6,792 nucleotides of DNA from an uncultured Oscillospiraceae bacterium. Its GTDB lineage: Bacteria > Bacillota > Clostridia > Oscillospirales > Oscillospiraceae. The position numbers and the translations under genes were made by a program. A model generated the notes under the pieces. The model was not told where the DNA came from. It did no database searches and saw only the letters and a list, made by a program, of their open reading frames with translations. The stretch's first letter is position 1. Each line of letters begins with the position of its first letter. The stretch spans positions 1 through 6,792 of the forward strand of contig CAKTIN010000089.1 of NCBI GenBank assembly GCA_934565775.1, in the 5' to 3' direction. Shown piece by piece: positions 5,333-6,792 of this stretch.

Positions 5333-5929
5333 CTAGAGCAGTTCTGTCAAAAGAGTGTAAAATTCGTCCTTGTGCAGGCCCTCGGCGGAAAGGTGGACCG
5401 TAGTTCCATCCTGCTCCCACTGCGCGCTGCGCAGAGGGAGGTCCGGAGCGGAGGAATCCTCCGTCAGGATTACGGAAACGCCCCGGATACGGGAGACCGC
5501 TGCCCCACCGCCCTCCGGCACGGGAGACACCCGCGAAAGCGTCAGATTTACGCGCTTGCTGCCGTCTGCATTTTCATAGCGGAGCACATTGCGGTCATAG
5601 AGCACGCTGCCGTCCGGCGCAGAGATCTCCGCGCCGCCGGTGAGAACGACCGTGCCATCGTCCGGTATGCGCTTGCCTTCTTCGGCGGAAGCAGCGCGTC
5701 CCTAAAAGCTTACGGCTATCTAGGACACGGGCTTTCCCCAAGCCGGGCCGCCGGTATATTCGCCGGTAGGTCTGGGAAGCGTCGTGGTGGGGGCAGGCTC
5801 CGTTTCACTGGGCGATGTAACGGCAGAATTGCCCTTTGGACCGTCCCGCTGCTGATCTCCGGTGCAGCCGGCCAACAGAGAAAGCGATCATACAGCCGCA
5901 AGACCTAGAGCGAGAATTTTCTTTTTCAT
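5333..5929 (-). pseudogene. Decayed lipoprotein gene with three in-frame stop codons
   Basis: Reading from ATG 5929, preceded eight bases upstream by GGGAGG, gives MKKKILALGLAAV, then TGA at codon 14, then SLSLLAGC: a lipoprotein signal peptide with lipobox LAGC and lipidated Cys22. A Pro/Thr/Ser-rich linker follows (about 23-62), then TAG at codons 70 and 76, then an uninterrupted C-terminal domain (77-198) containing TVVLTGGAEISAPDG, VNLTLSRV and GTTVHLSAEGL, ending in FYTLLTELL and TAG. Both ends are in one frame. The protein would have been a surface lipoprotein of unknown function; its end loosely recalls DUF4367-type domains, but that is a guess. The nonsense codons imply inactivation. 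A small internal start (GTG 5605) could make only the last 90 residues and has no visible ribosome binding site. Compensating indels between codons 62 and 86 cannot be excluded. Confidence 0.8.
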
Positions 5930-6030
5930 GATAGTTTCCTCCCTAAAAAGTGTTCGGGCATTTTGCCTTTCACTTATCATGTAAGGAAAAAATCGGAACG
6001 GTTGCACGGATTCTCAAATTTCCTAAAATG

Positions 6031-6059
6031 ATTTTAGCATAGTTGGACCGAAATGAAAA
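6031..6059 (-). promoter_or_regulatory. Probable promoter of the decayed lipoprotein gene
   Basis: On the minus strand TTTTCA (6059-6054), a 17-base spacer, and TAAAAT (6036-6031) preceded by TGC, an extended -10 motif. The -10 box forms one arm of a perfect palindrome, CTAAAATGATTTTAG (6023-6037). The leader to the ATG at 5929 would be about 95 nt. Confidence 0.5.
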
Positions 6060-6141
6060 GCGGGAGCGGGAAAAGAAGCGGCCGGGCCTGAAAGCAGATG
6101 CGGCAAATGCGTTTCTAAATATTGCAAACAAAAAAATAAAG

Positions 6142-6170
6142 TTGACTTTTGACGGACGCAATGCTATGAT
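6142..6170 (+). promoter_or_regulatory. Promoter of the TTG-start membrane protein gene
   Basis: TTGACT (6142-6147), a 17-base spacer, and TATGAT (6165-6170) preceded by TGC (extended -10). An A-rich tract at 6127-6140 directly upstream of the -35 box looks like an UP element. Transcription should start near 6177. Confidence 0.75.
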
Positions 6171-6176
6171 GAAACG

Positions 6177-6278
6177 GTAGGATAGCGGACGGCAAAACGA
6201 TTTATGCGGAGCTGCTTGCCTTGACCGGCGCAGGACGATCCGGGGGCAAACCCGGTGCACAAGGAAGGAGACCACAAG
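6177..6278 (+). promoter_or_regulatory. Leader of about 100 nt with two hairpins
   Basis: Two stems can be drawn: GGCAA (6191-6195) with TTGCC (6216-6220), and CCGGG (6240-6244) with CCCGG (6251-6255) around the loop GGCAAA, flanked by GCA/TGC (6230-6232 with 6256-6258). The second stem ends six bases before the ribosome binding region AAGGAAGGAG (6261-6270). I could not match it to a known riboswitch class. Confidence 0.3.
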
Positions 6279-6792
6279 TTGAAAAAGAAAAAGAGCCTGG
6301 GACGAAAGCTCTGGATTGCCGGAGTTGTTGTATTGTCAACCATAGCGGTGCTGCTTCTGGCGGCGTTTGTCGCTTTTCGCTTGGAGTGGCGGGATGCCGA
6401 GTTTCATGATGATTCGGCGGGCCGGGCTGCGCAGAGGTTCTTCCCGGAGCAGGAGGATCTGCCCGGAACCCCTGAAGTGAATCTTGAGCACCGAACTACC
6501 CTTGATACGGAATATTACTGCTTCACGATCCGCTATCAGGACGGGGACGATTTCCGCACCTACTGCGCCACGCTGACAGAGCTTTATCCCACGGCAACGG
6601 ACAAAGATTATTTTCCCCTTCATATGGATCACAAAGAGTTTGAGGTCGGCAATTATGCGTTCCGGGCTATCCATTTGGAGAAAGACGTAGAGGAGGTGCA
6701 GGAGCAGAAGGCCAGCGGGCGCTCACGGTCCTTTACGCCGCTGATCGGCTATAGCGCGCAGACCCAAACAATTGTTTTCCTCTATTTGTGGG
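6279..6792 (+). CDS. Membrane-anchored protein of unknown function (3' end outside window)
   Basis: The frame starts at TTG 6279 with AAGGAG (6265-6270) eight bases upstream and runs 171 codons without a stop to the window edge, so the C-terminus is missing. The first ATG in frame (codon 116) is far inside, so TTG is the best start. The protein has a basic N-terminus (KKKK at 2-5), one hydrophobic helix at about 11-33, and then a hydrophilic part with many aromatic and acidic residues (YYCFTIRYQDGDDF, 79-92; two Cys at 81 and 96), presumably outside the membrane. By topology it is a single-pass anchored protein or one with an uncleaved signal; there is no lipobox. I do not recognise the family. 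It has its own good promoter and is divergent from the decayed lipoprotein gene. Confidence 0.75.
   Translation, partial: MKKKKSLGRKLWIAGVVVLSTIAVLLLAAFVAFRLEWRDAEFHDDSAGRAAQRFFPEQEDLPGTPEVNLEHRTTLDTEYYCFTIRYQDGDDFRTYCATLTELYPTATDKDYFPLHMDHKEFEVGNYAFRAIHLEKDVEEVQEQKASGRSRSFTPLIGYSAQTQTIVFLYLW

Noticed and set aside
5300..5908. A 202-codon plus-strand frame opposite the lipoprotein pseudogene
   Set aside because: It has no ribosome binding site, no recognisable motif and low-complexity composition. The minus strand carries the signal peptide and lipobox.
6177..6278. A known riboswitch in the leader of the last gene
   Set aside because: I compared it from memory with c-di-GMP, ZTP, fluoride, guanidine, THF and T-box motifs and found no convincing match, so it is listed only as a structured leader.

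Overview
The window looks like chromosomal DNA of a GC-rich gut Firmicute, most likely a clostridium near Oscillospiraceae/Ruminococcaceae (inferred from codon use, strong AGGAGG-type ribosome binding sites, consensus sigma-A promoters and a PrdX/ProX-type editing enzyme). It is ordinary, tightly packed accessory/core DNA: two tRNA genes, three transcription units of recognisable proteins, one unknown gene, one decayed lipoprotein gene and one truncated membrane protein gene. I see no phage genes, insertion sequence, CRISPR array or defence system.

Layout. 1-133: tRNA-Ala(CGC) on the minus strand with its own promoter. 134-343: no gene, but a simple hairpin (178-199) and a long nested imperfect palindrome (232-340). 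344-874, minus: an unrecognised 176-residue protein. 911-988: two consensus promoters back to back, serving that gene and the plus-strand pair proX-like prolyl-tRNA editing deacylase (1022-1528) and GNAT acetyltransferase (1525-2046), which overlap by four bases. A perfect 10-bp hairpin (2050-2074) separates this pair from a convergent minus-strand operon.

2081-4810, minus: a three-gene operon read in the order ABC ATPase, ABC-2 permease, then a four-helix membrane protein fused to a flavodoxin-like domain. The genes overlap or nearly abut, so they are probably translationally coupled. The operon has a near-consensus promoter (4965-4993), a 15-base palindrome abutting its -35 box, and a leader of about 150 nt with competing hairpins and a possible 40-codon upstream reading frame ending on the ATPase start codon.

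5043-5236, plus: tRNA-Arg(CCT), with promoter, encoded CCA and a terminator that works on paper in both directions. 5333-5929, minus: a lipoprotein gene whose frame is intact from start to end except for three nonsense codons. 5930-6278 holds no gene: it carries divergent promoters and a leader of about 100 nt. 6279 to the window end, plus: a membrane-anchored protein starting at TTG and cut by the window edge.

Functionally, the clear themes are translation (two tRNAs and a deacylase clearing mischarged tRNA-Pro) and export (a DrrAB-like ABC exporter with an unusual membrane-flavodoxin partner). The most interesting points are the regulated-looking exporter operon, the fusion protein and the nonsense-riddled but otherwise conserved lipoprotein gene.
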